64,000 bases of DNA from Erodium maritimum (lineage: Eukaryota > Streptophyta > Magnoliopsida > Geraniales > Geraniaceae). Under the pieces are notes generated by a model. It was not told the origin of the DNA, made no database searches, and worked only from the letters and a program-made list of their open reading frames with translations. Below, piece by piece: positions 10,875 through 22,935 of this stretch. Position 1 is the stretch's first letter. Each line of letters opens with the position of its first letter. The stretch is from positions 43,545,825-43,609,824 of the forward strand of contig OY997591.1 in the NCBI GenBank assembly GCA_963921825.1, read 5' to 3'. The position numbers were made by a program, and so were the translations under genes.

Positions 10875-11570
10875 TCAATACTTTATGTAGATTATTAAAC
10901 ATCTATCAAACAAAGAGGCAAACATAGAGAAATCATCCATAAATACTTCCAAGTAATCACAAATCATGTCATGAAAAATAGCAGTCATGCATCTTTGAAA
11001 TGTAGCAGGTGTGTTATATATACCAAAAGGCATTCTCCTATATGCAAATGTTCCATATGGGAAAGTTAAGGTTGTTTTCTCTTGATCCTCAGGAGCTATG
11101 GTTATTTGGTTATACCCAATGTATCCATCTAAAAAGCAGTAATATTCATGACCAGCTAATTTTTCTAACATTTGATCAATAAAAGGTAAGGGAAAATGGT
11201 CTTTTTGGGTGACATCATTTAACTTCCTATAGTCTATGTATACCCCCCACCCTGTAACAGTTCTAGTAGGAATTAATTCAATTTTCCCATTCGTTACTAC
11301 CGTCATCCCCCCTTTCTTAGGCACACATTGAATAGGACTAACCCAAGCACTATCAGAAATAGGACAGATAATACCTGCATCCAGTAGCTTTATAATCTCT
11401 TTTTTTACTACCTCTTGCATTAACAGGTTTAGCCTTCTTTTTGGGTGCACAGTTGGTTTGTAGGCATCCTCCATCAAAATTTTGTGCATACATGTTGACG
11501 GGCTGATTCCTTTAATGTCAGCTATTGTCCGTCCAAAGGCCCTTTTATGTTCCTTGAGCACACTAATCAA
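10875..11570 (-). pseudogene. Athila reverse transcriptase
   Basis: A 231-codon frame with RT motifs in order: WVSPIQCVPKKGG, VYIDYRKLN, YYCFLDGYIGYNQI with the first catalytic aspartate, FPYGTFAYRRMPFG, and EVFMDDFSMF with the two further catalytic aspartates. It copies element RNA into DNA. An in-frame TAG separates it from the upstream segment (11580-11840), so it is not part of an intact polyprotein. Confidence 0.9.
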
Positions 11571-11579
11571 CTTTTCCTC

Positions 11580-11840
11580 CTATAGAGAAGACAATTCAGA
11601 ATAAATTATTACAGGCAAAGTATTATCTTCATTTAAAAACATGTATGTTAAATTATCTAGGAGGGGTTTTAATTCAGGCTCTGGGGCCTGGTCAACAGAG
11701 GGTTTTAGCGTAAGCCCTTTCCTCGCCTCCAAGGTTAGACGAGTGTGAGATCTATCTCTTTCTTGGAGGACATGCCTCCAAGAGATTGACCATCTCTTGT
11801 TCACCATCCTGCATAAGATTAATAGTGTTTGTATCATCAT
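11580..11840 (-). pseudogene. Athila linker between protease and reverse transcriptase
   Basis: Frame with LKPSVDQAPEPELKPLLDNL and YMFLNEDNTLPVII, the acidic, proline-rich linker that precedes RT in Athila elements. It ends in an in-frame TAG after SSL, and the RT frame resumes directly after it. Confidence 0.8.
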
Positions 11841-11930
11841 TAATTAAACATGCTAGTAAAAGATCATCAGGAACAAAAATTTCCTGCACTACAGAATCAA
11901 TCATGTCAATCCTATAACAAGCATTATCAA

Positions 11931-12440
11931 CTATATAGCATGCTTAAGAGATCTGAAAACATCAAAAACCACTTCTTCTTTCCCATATCGGATGATCAAT
12001 TTCCCTTTCTCTACATCATTAAGAGCTCGGGCTGTGGCTAAGAATGGTCTTCCTAGAATTACGGGAATCTCATAATCCTCATGCATGTCTAAAATAACAA
12101 AGTCAGCAGGGAAAATCAATTTATCAACTTTCACCAAAACATCTTCCACAATCCCTCTAGGGTATTTAATAGATCTAACAGCTAGTTGTAGAGACATAGA
12201 TGTTGGTTTCAGTTTCTCTTTTAATCCTAATTGCTTAAAAATATTTAAGGGCATCAAATTTATACTAGCCACTAAATCACACAAAGCTTTTGCAAATGAA
12301 AGGGACCCCATTGCAAATGGTATAGTAAAACTCCTAGATCTTTCAACTTAGGAGGCATTTTATTTTGTAAGATAGAAAAAGACTTCTCACTTAAATTCTC
12401 CCTCTCATTCACATTTAACTTCCTCTTGTTGGATATCATA
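11931..12440 (-). pseudogene. Athila aspartic protease and preceding gag tail
   Basis: From 12440 downward the frame pieces read SNKRKLNVNERENL and ILQNKMPPKLKD, then the protease: ALCDLVASINLMPLNIF, YPRGIVEDVLVKVDK, VILGRPFLATARA. The aspartic protease site expected as D-L-G-A-S reads D-L-V-A-S, so the glycine of the active-site turn is lost. The region joins to gag at 25725 once T2 is removed. Confidence 0.85.
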
Positions 12441-12526
12441 TGTCACGCCCCAAATCCGGTTTTGACCGGACTCGAGACGTGAACTCAAAGGTAATTAATT
12501 AATAAAAGTAAGAAGGAATTAAATAA

Positions 12527-12537
12527 AATAAACCTCA
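12527..12537 (+). repeat. Target-site duplication of L2 (left copy)
   Basis: AATAAACCTCA here is repeated at 14361-14371, right after the poly(A) tail. The other T2 LTR has the sequence only once (about 23020-23031), which proves L2 is an insertion with an 11-bp duplication. Confidence 0.93.
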
Positions 12538-14189
12538 TGTATGGATCAAAAAATGGCGCTCTCAACATGACCTCGGTTGGCCGGAAAAAAATTTCCGGTA
12601 AGTGCGAGGAGGAGATGTTGTCTTTGTCTTCTTTTGGTGTTGTGTTGCTATCTCTTTATAGAGATTTATGTGCAATATTCTCAACCAAAAAAAGGACAGA
12701 GTTTCAGGAGAAGGTAACACTTCCAGCCAAGGCTAAAGTACAGGTTCAGCATCCGGCCAAGGTGCAGGGCCAGCCAGATTCAACCCCGCCTTTGCGGAAG
12801 GAGGAGCAGCCCGGACCTGTTTCAGGGACGGAGAAGATTGGTTCAGACGAGGTGGACAAGGGGAAGCTCTTCCTATAAAACTTGCCATATGGTACGTCTG
12901 AAGACTGGGTTCATAATGCACTTGGTTCCTTTGGTGAAATCGCTACCGTCTCGTTGCCGAAAAGAGCAAATCGCCATGGCTACTACTTCGGTTTTCTCAC
13001 ATTCAGAAGTAGGGACTCGGCACAGCAGGTCATTGATACTTTTCATGGCTTCACTTTGAAAGGGTACAAGCTTTTCATTGCGTTTGCTCGTCCCCGAAAG
13101 ACTGTTTCCTCTCCGGCGACTTCCCCTGTTTTACAGTTTCAAAAACAGAGCAAGTCTAAGGAGGGACCGCAGGTGAAATGGGGGGTCGAATCGGCCGGAA
13201 AACACGACACCAGCTCGTCCCCGGTTGGTGTCGTCTCCGGCGAGCAGGTTCGCGACGTGGGCACGTCTTCTTCATCGGAGTCGTCAGAATGAACGTCTTC
13301 TTCACCAAAGTCGTCGGAATCAATGGGGATTCGCACACCCAGATCTTCTGAGATTGATGGTGTGAAGATCCCTGATTTGCAGGCCATGAAATCACGCCCC
13401 GTGATTTCAGAGGCGTTAGAAACTCGTGAGATTGTGTTTCAAAAAGTTACGCCTACGTCTGTGTCGCACGAAGAAGACGCTGGGCGTGGAGACGTGCACA
13501 ATGGAAGTGGGTTAACTGGGCCAAGTGAAACAGGCCCAGTTTTGGTTAGCCCTGTTTCAAAAGCAGCAACTACTGGTGAAGCGCACGACGCTGACGAGGT
13601 CTGCGAAGGTGCTGCAGTTGGACCGGTCCAAAAATCTGTAATAGGGCCGCCCCCTTTTGGTTCTGGACCAAATAAAGGGTCATCTGGTGGCTCTGGCCCA
13701 TTGGAGCAGCAGCAGGTCAATCCACGTTTGTCTGAGGTTTTTTCCCGCATTGGTACCGATTTGGGCCCGTTAGAGGTGGCGGAAAAGCAGACCGTGCAAG
13801 ACACAGTTAGAGAGTTCGAATATCAGGGTAGCCCATGGAAGGATGCCTTAGAAAAACTGATCTCCAAGATCGAGCCAAAAAAACGTGGACGTCCAAAGAA
13901 AGGTCACCCGAAGGTGATCACCCAGCCGGTGGTTGTATATCAGACAAGAGCCAAGGCTGCTGATAAATTGGGATGTTTCACTGTGAATGTTTCCAAAAAA
14001 GATAGCTTGGGCATTTGGAACCATAGCTCGAAGGTTTGTAGAAAGGCAGTCGATCTTGGTTCACAAGCGCTTGGTCAGTACAAGCAGGGTTCCGAGGTTG
14101 GGAACGAGGAGCACTGCGACTTGATTACGGAACAAGATTTAGCACCCGTTCCGATCGCTAACCAGTTTTCTTGTTTTGATTCTGATTAG
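12537..14189 (+). pseudogene. RRM-domain ORF1-like protein of L2, two in-frame stops
   Basis: One frame runs from 12537 to the TAG ending at 14189, with a TAA at 12876-12878 and a TGA at 13290-13292. The RRM starts just before the first stop: LFL, stop, NLPYGTSEDWVHNALG, so the stop lies inside the RNP2 strand. RNP1 follows as GYYFGFLTF, and the domain ends near KGYKLFIAFARP. The C-terminal 290 codons are low-complexity, rich in S, G, P and K, with a basic KKRGRPKKGHPK patch. In plant L1 elements an RRM ORF1 protein binds element RNA. The true start is unclear, because the ATG at 12537 straddles the insertion junction. Confidence 0.8.
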
Positions 14190-14360
14190 TTATTAGGCAG
14201 GTGTTTTTCTGTTCTATTTCTGTTTTATGCTTCCCGTTTTGTTTGTTGCTCTTTGTAGCTGTTCTGGTTTGGGAACAGGTCCTCTCAGATCTGTTTTTGG
14301 TATGTGTCTATTCTTCATAGACCATATCCTTAATAAACTTTTCGCTTATCAAAAAAAAAT
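12538..14360 (+). mobile_element. L2: poly(A)-tailed retroposon carrying only a LINE ORF1-like gene
   Basis: Inserted in the T2 3' LTR, with an 11-bp target duplication and a 3' end CTTTTCGCTTATC followed by nine A's, a typical plant L1 tail. It is 1.8 kb long and holds one coding frame with an RRM domain, but no endonuclease or reverse transcriptase. Absence from the second T2 LTR shows it arrived after T2. Either a 5' part and ORF2 were lost, or it is a stable ORF1-only non-autonomous family moved by another LINE. Confidence 0.88.
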
Positions 14361-16035
14361 AATAAACCTCACAATTTTAGTTCCAAAATAACAATTCCGA
14401 TAAATATAACATTAGTCAACCGCACGAATCCGAACTATTTAAAACATAGTTTAGCAAAGAAAAAAGGGTATGTCTCTAACACGTAACACCACTCGGACCC
14501 TCAACGAGCTCCCGAGCTCTGAGACGTCCTTTAGGCCTAATCATCAATGAAACCTGAAAAAACAGTAAACACGAAGTGGGTGAGCTTACGCTCAGTAGGA
14601 AAAAGTAGTAAAGTAAAAAGAATCGCCTCTTTGAGCACAAAATCCCGATTAGTACGATTATTCAAAAGACACCATAATTAGGATCAACAAGAATTGCAAC
14701 ACTTAATAAAATAGTAACTCAAAGGGGATCAACGAGGATACAACTTATTCACCAATAGACCAACTAAAGAAACACACGAGTACTGAAATATAGATAATTT
14801 AAACCACTAGACTCCGACCCACACACAAACCAACACATCATACCGGAATGCCTCTCGGTCAAGATGTCCTCCCGGAAATGCCCCCGAATGGGACACATAT
14901 CATAGGGCTCCCGGAAATGTCCCCGAATGGGACACATATCATCGGGTTGAAACAAGTCTCTCTGGAACACGTAGCATCGGAGTGAGACAACAGTATACCA
15001 TGCCGGAATATCCCTCGGCCTAGGTCTTCCCGGAACACGTAGCGCCGGGGTGGAACAGTCTCTCCCGAACACGTAGCATCGGAGTGAGACAACAATATAC
15101 CATGCCTGAATATCTGTCGGCCTAGGTCTTCTCGGAACACGTAGCATCGGGGTGAAACAACAAGATAAGCATATCGGACCGACACCTCCCTCGGTCTGAT
15201 AGCCTCCCGAAAATACACCTCGGGGCAAGTAAACCATAATGCACACAATACCAAACAAACACATTACACCGAACTCATATTATCATCCAAGCTTACCGAC
15301 TTGACTAACCAAGCACGTCCATCCGCTCTATCATTCACCCGATCACATCACCAGACACAATCATATCACATTCAACACAATCACTCAACCAATCATGTCA
15401 CAGAGCAACCATTCATATCATACTCATCATAATTCATCTAGTTTAATAAGACTCTTATATTAAACAAAGCATGGAACATGCATCGACAATTGAGGACACT
15501 CAACCATCATCAATACAAGCAATCATGCAATCCAAAGGCTCGATATGGCTATTCTTCCAGCACGACAATTTCCCAATAAATGAAAGCGGTTAAGCTAGTG
15601 AATCACATCCTATATGCATACTAAGACTCTTCCGGTTATTATCGTAATTGAAAGCGGTTATTCTAGTGAATCACATCCTATATGCAAACTAGGACCTTTC
15701 CGGTTACTATTATCCTATAGGCATACTATTAGCATTCTTTAAATTAAGAGTGGAGTTTACTACTCTTCCCTACCTCGAAAACAGACCAATCATAGCAGCT
15801 GATGACCTGGCTAGCTTCCTCCTCGTCCTCTCACGCGGTCCAAAGGCCTCCTCCTCCGTCGAGCTCGGGTCCAAATTCTTGGATCACGATTAATACTATA
15901 ATTAAAGGCTAACCAAGGGTAGTTTAAGAGTAATACATCTAAGTTAAAAAAAAAACCCAACCGTTTGGTTCAAAATAACCTTTCGAAATAAACGAAAAAC
16001 ACCCAAAAAGGGCTCAAAAGGACCAAAACTGGTCT

Positions 16036-16160
16036 GCCACGGATCGGGTCACGGAGCCGTGAGGCTACCCGTCACGGACCCGTCACGTGTGCCGTCATGG
16101 TCTCCCTCACGGAGCCGTGACGTCTCCCGTCACGGTGCCCATCACGAATCTGTGACGGCC
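16036..16160. repeat. Cluster of CACGG/CCGTG palindromes in the T2 3' LTR
   Basis: About ten copies of CACGG or CCGTG in 125 bases, many forming inverted pairs such as TCACGGAGCCGTGA. The matching segment of the other LTR is at 24698-24820. Confidence 0.75.
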
Positions 16161-17068
16161 CAAACCCGTTTCGTCATTCTTCTTCCTCCAGCCTCCTTTT
16201 CACGAAAATAACAGCCAAAACTCCATTTTCAGTGACACAAAACCTCCAAAACAGTCACATAACTTCAATCCTTCACTACCCAAAGTAGGATTCATCAAAA
16301 CAACAAATACCCAAGAGATTTCCAACTCAAAAACAAGTGGTTTCAACATAAATCAATCATCTACTTCTCTAAAACAACATCCAACCACATAGAGCTCAAA
16401 ATATAGCTAGTTTAAGCAAATTCCATGAAAACCCATAACTTGAAATGAATTGAAATGAGATTGTGAGAGTTTACTTACCTTTAGAGTGATGAGATGATGA
16501 AGATGATGGACTTTTGGAGAAGAAAGGGTGAAGAAATGACTTGAAAGGAGGTCCTTTTCCCTTGCTTATTCTTGAAGCTTCAATGGAAGCTCTTCTTCTT
16601 CCTCTCTCTAGCAAAATTCGGCCACAACACTAACAATGAGAGGAAAAGGTCCAAAATTGAGTCATATAACCTAAGGGTGAATTTCCTAATATGCTCATTT
16701 GCTCTTATCCACTCAATACCAACTTATGAGGGCTAAAAGGGTCATTTTGGCCTCCTTTCTTCCCCTCCAAGCTAACATGGACAAGTGTCCATGTAGAGAC
16801 CACTTTTCTTTAATTAAATCCAGCACTCCAACTTAATTAACTTTAGTCGACAAAAAGTCACCGTTTGACCGAAAGTTGACCTTTTTCACAATTACAGTCA
16901 TTTGAACGGAAACAGCCCACGAAGCTAACCGTAATGACGGCTAAGCTTTTTGAGCCCCGGAAAGGTCTCGAAAGAATTCCGAAGTCATCGGTTGAGTTTT
17001 CCGGCCGAAAGTCAAACTTTATCACAAATCACCGGTTCGACCGGGATCGACCGGGGGTGGTTCTTACA

Positions 17069-17085
17069 ATCTTCCCCCTTAAAGG
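17069..17085 (-). other. T2 polypurine tract
   Basis: CCTTTAAGGGGGAAGAT on the minus strand directly precedes the 3' LTR. It is the expected primer for plus-strand DNA synthesis. Confidence 0.9.
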
Positions 17086-17102
17086 AATTTCGTCCTCGAA
17101 AT

Positions 17103-18408
17103 TTAAAACGAAAGTACCTCAGGGGTCGAATAGGCTGGGGTACTTCGCGCGAACCTCGTCCTCACGCTCCCAGGTCGACTCTGCTCCGTGGTGCTTCCAT
17201 TGCACCCATACCAGTGGAATAGTCCTGCCACGCACGGCCAGCTCTCGCATATCCAGAATCCTGACTGGCTGCTACTCATACGAAACATCCTCAGCTACCT
17301 CGATGTCCGCCCACTCAATAACGTGGGAGGGGTCCGCAGTGTATTTCCATATTTGGGAAACGTGGAAAACATTGTGAACGTTCCCAAGCTGCTGTGGCAA
17401 TGCAAGGCGATAAGCAACGGCTCCAACTCTGCCCAAAACCTCAAAAGGTCAGATAAAACGCGGGGCCCGCTTGCCTCCGCCGCGGATGAACCGCAATAGT
17501 CCCTTCTTCGAGCTCACCCTCAGAAACACATGATCCCCAACTGTAAACTCGACAAGTCGGCGTCGTCTATCCGCATAACTCTTCTGTCGGCTCTGCGTGG
17601 TCTTCAACCGATCCCGAATCAGTGCGACCTTCTCGGTCGTCTCCCGGACATGCTCCGGACCAAGTACACTCCGGTCTCCAAACTTTGCCAAACACACGTG
17701 CGATTTGCACGACCTACCATACAACGTCTCAAACGGTGCCATCCCAATACTGGCCTGGTAACTGTTGTTGTAGGAGAACTCAGCCAATGGAAAGTGATCC
17801 TCCCATGATCCTCGGAAGTTTAATATAAATGCTCGTAGCATATCCTCTAAGATTTGTATATTGTGCTCTGACTGACCATCGGTCTGTGGAAGATAACCCA
17901 TACTGAGCAGGACCTCGGTTCCCAACGCTCTCTGCAAGCTCTCCCAAAATCTTGAGGTCAATCGAGGATCCCTGTCGGTCACAATTGACACCGGAACCCC
18001 GTGAAGACGGATGATCTCTCGAACGTATAACCGACTCAAGGTGTCAACCGTGTCGGTCATCCTCATGGCGAAGAAGTGCGCTGACTTAGTCAGTCGGTCG
18101 ACCGCTACCCAAACAGCGTCGTGCCCTCTCGGTGACGTCGGTAAGCCACTCACGAAATCCATTGTGACGTACTCCCACTTCCACTCTGCGATCGCCAGTG
18201 GCTGTAGGAAACCGACGGGACGCTGATGCTCGGCCTTCAATTGTTGGCAAGTGAGGCATCTCGAAACGAACTCTACAACCGCTCTACGCATCCCGCTCCA
18301 CCAGAACTGTCGTTGGATGTCTCGATACATCTTGGTGCCACCCCGATGCACAGCAAGACGGGGGTGATGACATTCTCTCAACACAACGTCTCTACAGCCA
18401 CGCGGCAC
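17103..18408 (-). pseudogene. T2 integrase with C-terminal chromodomain
   Basis: The frame 17449-18408 carries an HHCC zinc-binding site (HHPRLAVHRGG, then CLTCQQ) and the full catalytic triad: Asp in YVTMDF, Asp in IVTDRDPR, Glu in GQSEHNIQ. After 17449 the frame is lost, but chromodomain pieces [11 protein letters not shown]-like and the DEVRAKYP-like end can be read down to about 17110 in other frames. Chromodomain integrases direct insertion to particular chromatin. The frameshift before the chromodomain means no complete enzyme. Confidence 0.88.
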
Positions 18409-19900
18409 AAACAGTCTTCCTCGGTATCATAGACCAGATCAATACCCTTCTCCAACCCTCAGCGTCAACACCGCTGGTAAGTCTCTCCCGAACCTCCTCT
18501 GCCTCCGCATCCTCGGCCTGTGCCTCCAGCACCCGAGCAACTAATGTGGGCTGAGCCACCAACGAACACATAGTCACGCCATCGGTGATCTCATCTAGCT
18601 CAAGTCTGAACGAGCTCAACTCCTCCATCATGTCCCACTCTCGGATTGATATACTAACAATACAGTGGGTCGACTTCCTACTCAGGGCATCGGCGACGAT
18701 GTTCGCCTTGCCCGGATGGTAAAGTGGCTCGAAGTCGTACTCCTCAAGTAGCTCCATCCACCGCCTCTAGCGTATGTTCAAGTCGCGCTGGGAGAAGATA
18801 TACTTGAGACTCTTGTGATCCGAGAATACCCGGAATCGCTCTCCATACAAGTAGTGTCGCCAGCTCTTCAGGGCGAAGACGAGTGCTGCCAACTCTAAGT
18901 CATGGGTAGGGTAGTTGTGCTCATGTATCTTCAACTGTCTGGAGCTATAGGCAACCACCTTCCTGGACTGCATCAACACACATCCCAGTCCCTCACCAGA
19001 CGCATCACAATACACATCATATCCGATCCCCCATTCCGGCATGATAGACATGGGAGCGGTAGTCAAACGAGCCTTCAGCTCGGTAAAGAAATGCTCACAC
19101 TCATTAGTCCACAGAAACTCGGCCCCCTTGCGTGTCAGGGCAGTCATCGGTGCGGCCAGACGTGAGAAGTCCTGGACGAACCGTCGATAGTATCCTGCCA
19201 ATCCTAGGAAGCTGCGGATCTCAAATACACTCTTGGGCCGTGCCCACTTCGAAAATGCGCCGATCTTCGCCGGGTCGACTAGGATACCCTCTTGGGAAAC
19301 AACATGCCCGAGGAACTTCACTTCGGCGAGCCAAAACTCGCACTTCTCCAGGTTGTCGTACAACTGGTGAGTGCGCAACAATGTCAAGACTGTCCTCAGG
19401 TGCTCCTCATGCGCCTCCTCACTCGGCGAATAAATTAGAATGTCGTCTACAAACACCACGACAAACTGGTTGAGGTACGGTCGGAAAGTACCGTTTATCA
19501 GGTCCATGAACGCTGCAGGCGCGTTCGTCAACCCGAACGACATCACTAAGAACTCGAAGTGTCCGTACCGAGTCCGGAATGCGGTCTTCGCCACATCCTC
19601 CTCCCGAACTCTCAACTGATAATACCCTAATCGTAGATCAATCTTCGAGAAGCACTTCACTCCTCTCAGCTGATCAAACAAGTTATCGATCCTCGGCATC
19701 GGGTAATGGTTCTTCACCGTGACCCGGTTCAACTTTCGGTAGTCTATGAACATCCTCAGTGCTCCACCATTCTTCTTCACGAAGAGGGCGGGTGCTCCCC
19801 AGGGTGAGGCACTCGGACAGATGAATCCCTTCACCTGAAGCTCCTCGAGTTGTTGCTTCAACTCGACCAACTCGGCTGGTGCAAACCGATATGGTGCCAT
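18392..19900 (-). pseudogene. T2 reverse transcriptase and RNase H
   Basis: The frame 18767-19900 shows RT motifs [35 protein letters not shown] and [12 protein letters not shown], then RNase H residues in [21 protein letters not shown] and [11 protein letters not shown]. An in-frame TAG at 18764-18766 follows NIR; the same frame continues as [12 protein letters not shown] to ADALSRKS. All RT and RNase H catalytic acidic residues are present, but the stop truncates the polyprotein ahead of integrase. Confidence 0.9.
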
Positions 19901-20440
19901 AGATATCGGCGTCGTACCTGGATCAAGTCGATCCTCAACTCCACCTCGTGCGCCAGCGGTAAACCTGACAGCTCCTCTGGAAAGACCTCCTGGAATTCAC
20001 ATACCACTCTCGGCAGCTCTCTACTCTGCACGGTCTCCGTCTCATCTCCCACGGTCAAAGCGGACAGGAGTACTCCGCTCCTACTGCCCAAGACACAAGT
20101 GACGATCCTATCGCCCGACACCACTGTCACCTGTCGTCGATGGCAATTGATCGACGCTCGATATCTCGCGAGCCAGTCCATCCCCAAGATCACGTCAAAA
20201 GCCGTCATGTCCAAAACAAGTAAATCACCAACAAAAGGGCAATCAGCCACTCTAATCTCACATGCACAACATACGGTACTTAAGACCACATCCCCCGTAA
20301 CCGGGGTATCAAGACATAAGGGTCAACTCAACGTCTCTACCCTTAAACCCAAGGAATCAGCAAAAGTAGAAGAGATGAAATAATGTGAAGCCCTAGTATA
20401 AAATAACAAAGACGCCTAGGAATTATAAAGCAAACACGTA
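19858..20440 (-). pseudogene. T2 aspartic protease, active site mutated
   Basis: The frame reads from the gag end (GTCLLYNS, stop) straight into ASLLFYTRASHYFIS, STFADSLGLRVETLS, and DVILGMDWLARY. The motif normally D-T-G-A reads Y-T-R-A: both the catalytic aspartate and the glycine are replaced. A stop follows ETLS. The protease is therefore dead, and processing in cis is impossible. Confidence 0.85.
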
Positions 20441-21912
20441 CCCTGAGTGGCCTCATGACCAGAGTGGCGTCCCTCTGCTTGCGAGTCAGTGACAGCATAC
20501 ACCCGACCCTGTTGAGCCTGAGGTCCTCTCGGGGGTGGTGGAAGGGTCATCTGCTGTGGGGCCCTCGACTGATGCCTCTGTGCTGGTGCGCCCGTCGCCT
20601 GGCGTGGGGCTCTCGGAGTCTGTGTCTGACTCGGGCGGACAAATGGTGTCGGGCGAGGCTGCGCCTGTTGAGGTCTCGGTGCTGGCGCTCCTCTGACCCG
20701 GTCAGGACACTCAAAAGAGATGTGTCCTAGTCGCGCAGTGGTAGCATGTCCTCTGAGGGGCACTTGGCCTCTCCTCGACCCTAGTCGGACGAACCGCTAG
20801 GCGGTCTGCAGATAAACCACTCATCGGGCAGTCTCGGCCCAGATGTCCCAACTGCATACACGAGGGAAAAAACTGTGCTAACGGGGTAGGTCAATTGACG
20901 TTACTTCTCCGACCCGCCACATCCCACCTGACTGGGTCTTTGGCTGGAAGGATCCCGAGGTCCTCTGCCTCCTCGGATCGTGGCCCTCAGACGGGCTCAG
21001 GAAGCCACTCGGCCTCGGACTGCTCTCCCGCGCTCTGGCGGTCTCTCAAAAGTGCCGCTCCACAACTAGTGCCTGCTCCACTAGTACAAAATACTCCTCA
21101 GTCCTGAAGTCAATGACTCGATCCGCGATCGACGGAATAAGCCCCCTCTCGAATCGTCTACATCAGAGTGCCTCAGTCGGCACCATCTCTAGTGCGAAGC
21201 GAGATAGGGAGGTGAACCTCACCTCATACTCCGACCCAAACATCCCCCTCTGGCACAGTTCTAGGAACTGCTGGTGTTTGTCCTCACGGGCCGATCTCGG
21301 GAAGTACTACTCCAGCAACAATCTTTCGAACAACTGAAAGTCGTCTCCAACCCTGTGCTGCTCGCGCTGCCACCAAAAGTATGACTCATCCCTCAACTGG
21401 AATGCTGCAAAGGAAACCCGCATGTGCTCGTCAACGATCCCCGACGTGTCCAAGTTGCGGGTGATCTGTCCCAGCCACCTCTCGGCTGTCTCGAGATCTG
21501 GCTCCCCAGAAAAGATAGGAGTACCCAACCTGAGGAAGTCCCTCAGTGCCTGGGCTGTGAAACTGTCGGCCTGACTTGGCTTCACAGCAGCTGTTGTGGT
21601 GGCAGCAGGTACTGACTCTGGTGCTGGTGTTGCGGTCTCTTGCTGTGCGCTGATCGCCGCAAGAACTGTGCGAACCACCTCCTCCAGATGGGTCACCTGG
21701 GTCGGCTGTGTGACCGGAGGAACTCTGGGCGGTAACCCTGACGGCCCAACCTCATCTCTCTTGTGCCCCGCGGAGGTAGCACCTTGGGAACTCGTTGCCC
21801 TTGCCTGCTCAATGGCAGGTGGGTGCCCCTGGCCCAGCTGGGCGACCTCTAGTGCCTCTTGGAATGTAGGTATGAGCCATGTCGCTTGTATCCGATGCAC
21901 GGATAAACGCAC
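20416..21912 (-). pseudogene. T2 Gag, frameshifted
   Basis: The N-terminal frame 21307-21912 contains RLGTPIFSGEPDLETAERW and VSFAAFQLRDESYFWW, homologous to the T1 Gag region around its WWGRV. The capsid continues in other frames through YFPRSA-like and YEVRFTSLSRFALEM-like text. Near 20700-20860 the zinc knuckles are degenerate (CYHCATRTHL). The proline/glutamine-rich C terminus (20416-20763) ends in GTCLLYNS. Several frameshifts and stops. Confidence 0.82.
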
Positions 21913-22918
21913 ATGCTCAATTTCTCAATTTCGAACAAAGTGGTTCGCTTAATACAATAACGTTCACACGCGTTTCACAGAGGTCATACTCGGACCAACA
22001 ATGTACTTAGTCTTAGTATAGTGAAATATAATTTCATGTATTCAGAGAAGTTCGCACACTTGTGCGTCTGACAGAATCAATCACACAATTCAACCATCTC
22101 CTACAGGAGTCACAGTTCCAACCAAGTCACACAGACAATATACCAGACCGGCACACACCTCGGTCGTGTATCTTCCCATAACATGGGTACAAGTCACACC
22201 ACAAGTCAATTCCACAGAGTCTCCGCACTAACTCATTCCCACAGGTTCTCAACACCTTTCTCCTTCTATCACAACATTCATGTCGTTATCGCGTCGTTAC
22301 AGCCCGATTCAGGCGTCCCCGAATCTCGTTGTAACCACTTAACATCCCCCTATCACGTTCGACTACAGTGGTGCTCCTGAGTCAACCCGTGATAGTACAA
22401 ACACTTCAGTTTTGTAGAAAATTGGGCATGACCCATTCGTAAATTCCACTAACCATCCGCTTAAGCGGGACATTCAATAATCAGATTGCACAAAGCATTC
22501 AGCACACAGAGCACACAGCAAAACATCGTAATTACACACCTCGGGTTTCGGTAATTTCCCGATTACCTCCCGGCCAAGTCAACATTTCGATTTAACCAAT
22601 CACTCAACGACTGAGCAAGGCGGCAACCCACATCATGGTTACTCAATAACTCGTCATAATCAGTATCGAGCACCGCTCGTTAACTCAACCTCGATCTCAA
22701 CCGATCGGCATAACAATTCAACGAAAGCACATAGCATAACACAGAGTAAAGAAAGACTCAAACAAGGCACTTCAACATCCAAGACTCTTGTCGTCTCGAA
22801 TCTACGCGTAGGAAATTTCCGACTTGCGTAAGCAACCACTACGACTTTGACCACCTAACTCTACCCACCTAATTGACGTACGGTCCGAGGTTTTGAAAAA
22901 CAATTTAAAAATGAAACC
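21913..22918 (-). other. T2 untranslated leader
   Basis: About 1 kb between primer site and gag with no recognisable protein. It lacks the GGCCCGGTGGGCGT repeats of the T1/T3 leaders, so T2 belongs to a separate family of the same lineage. Confidence 0.6.
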
Positions 22919-22920
22919 AG

Positions 22921-22932
22921 GCTCTGATACAA
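22921..22932 (-). promoter_or_regulatory. T2 primer binding site
   Basis: TTGTATCAGAGC on the minus strand, one mismatch from the initiator tRNA-Met site TGGTATCAGAGC, three bases from the LTR end. Confidence 0.85.
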
Positions 22933-22935
22933 AAT

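Larger units (their letters stand above)
12441..17068 (-). repeat. T2 3' LTR, about 2.8 kb plus the L2 insertion
   Basis: On the minus strand it runs from TGTAAGAACC (17068) to GGGGCGTGACA (12441). Removing L2 and one target duplicate leaves about 2,794 bp, against 2,782 bp for the other LTR. It contains repeated CGTAGC-rich units at 14870-15160 and a cluster of CACGG/CCGTG palindromes at 16036-16160. Confidence 0.92.

Noticed and set aside
14764-15264. 166- and 131-codon frames (also 23426-23926) in the T2 LTRs as genes
   Set aside because: They are two overlapping frames of a CGTAGCATCGG-type repeat block present in both LTRs, with repetitive translation and no known domain.
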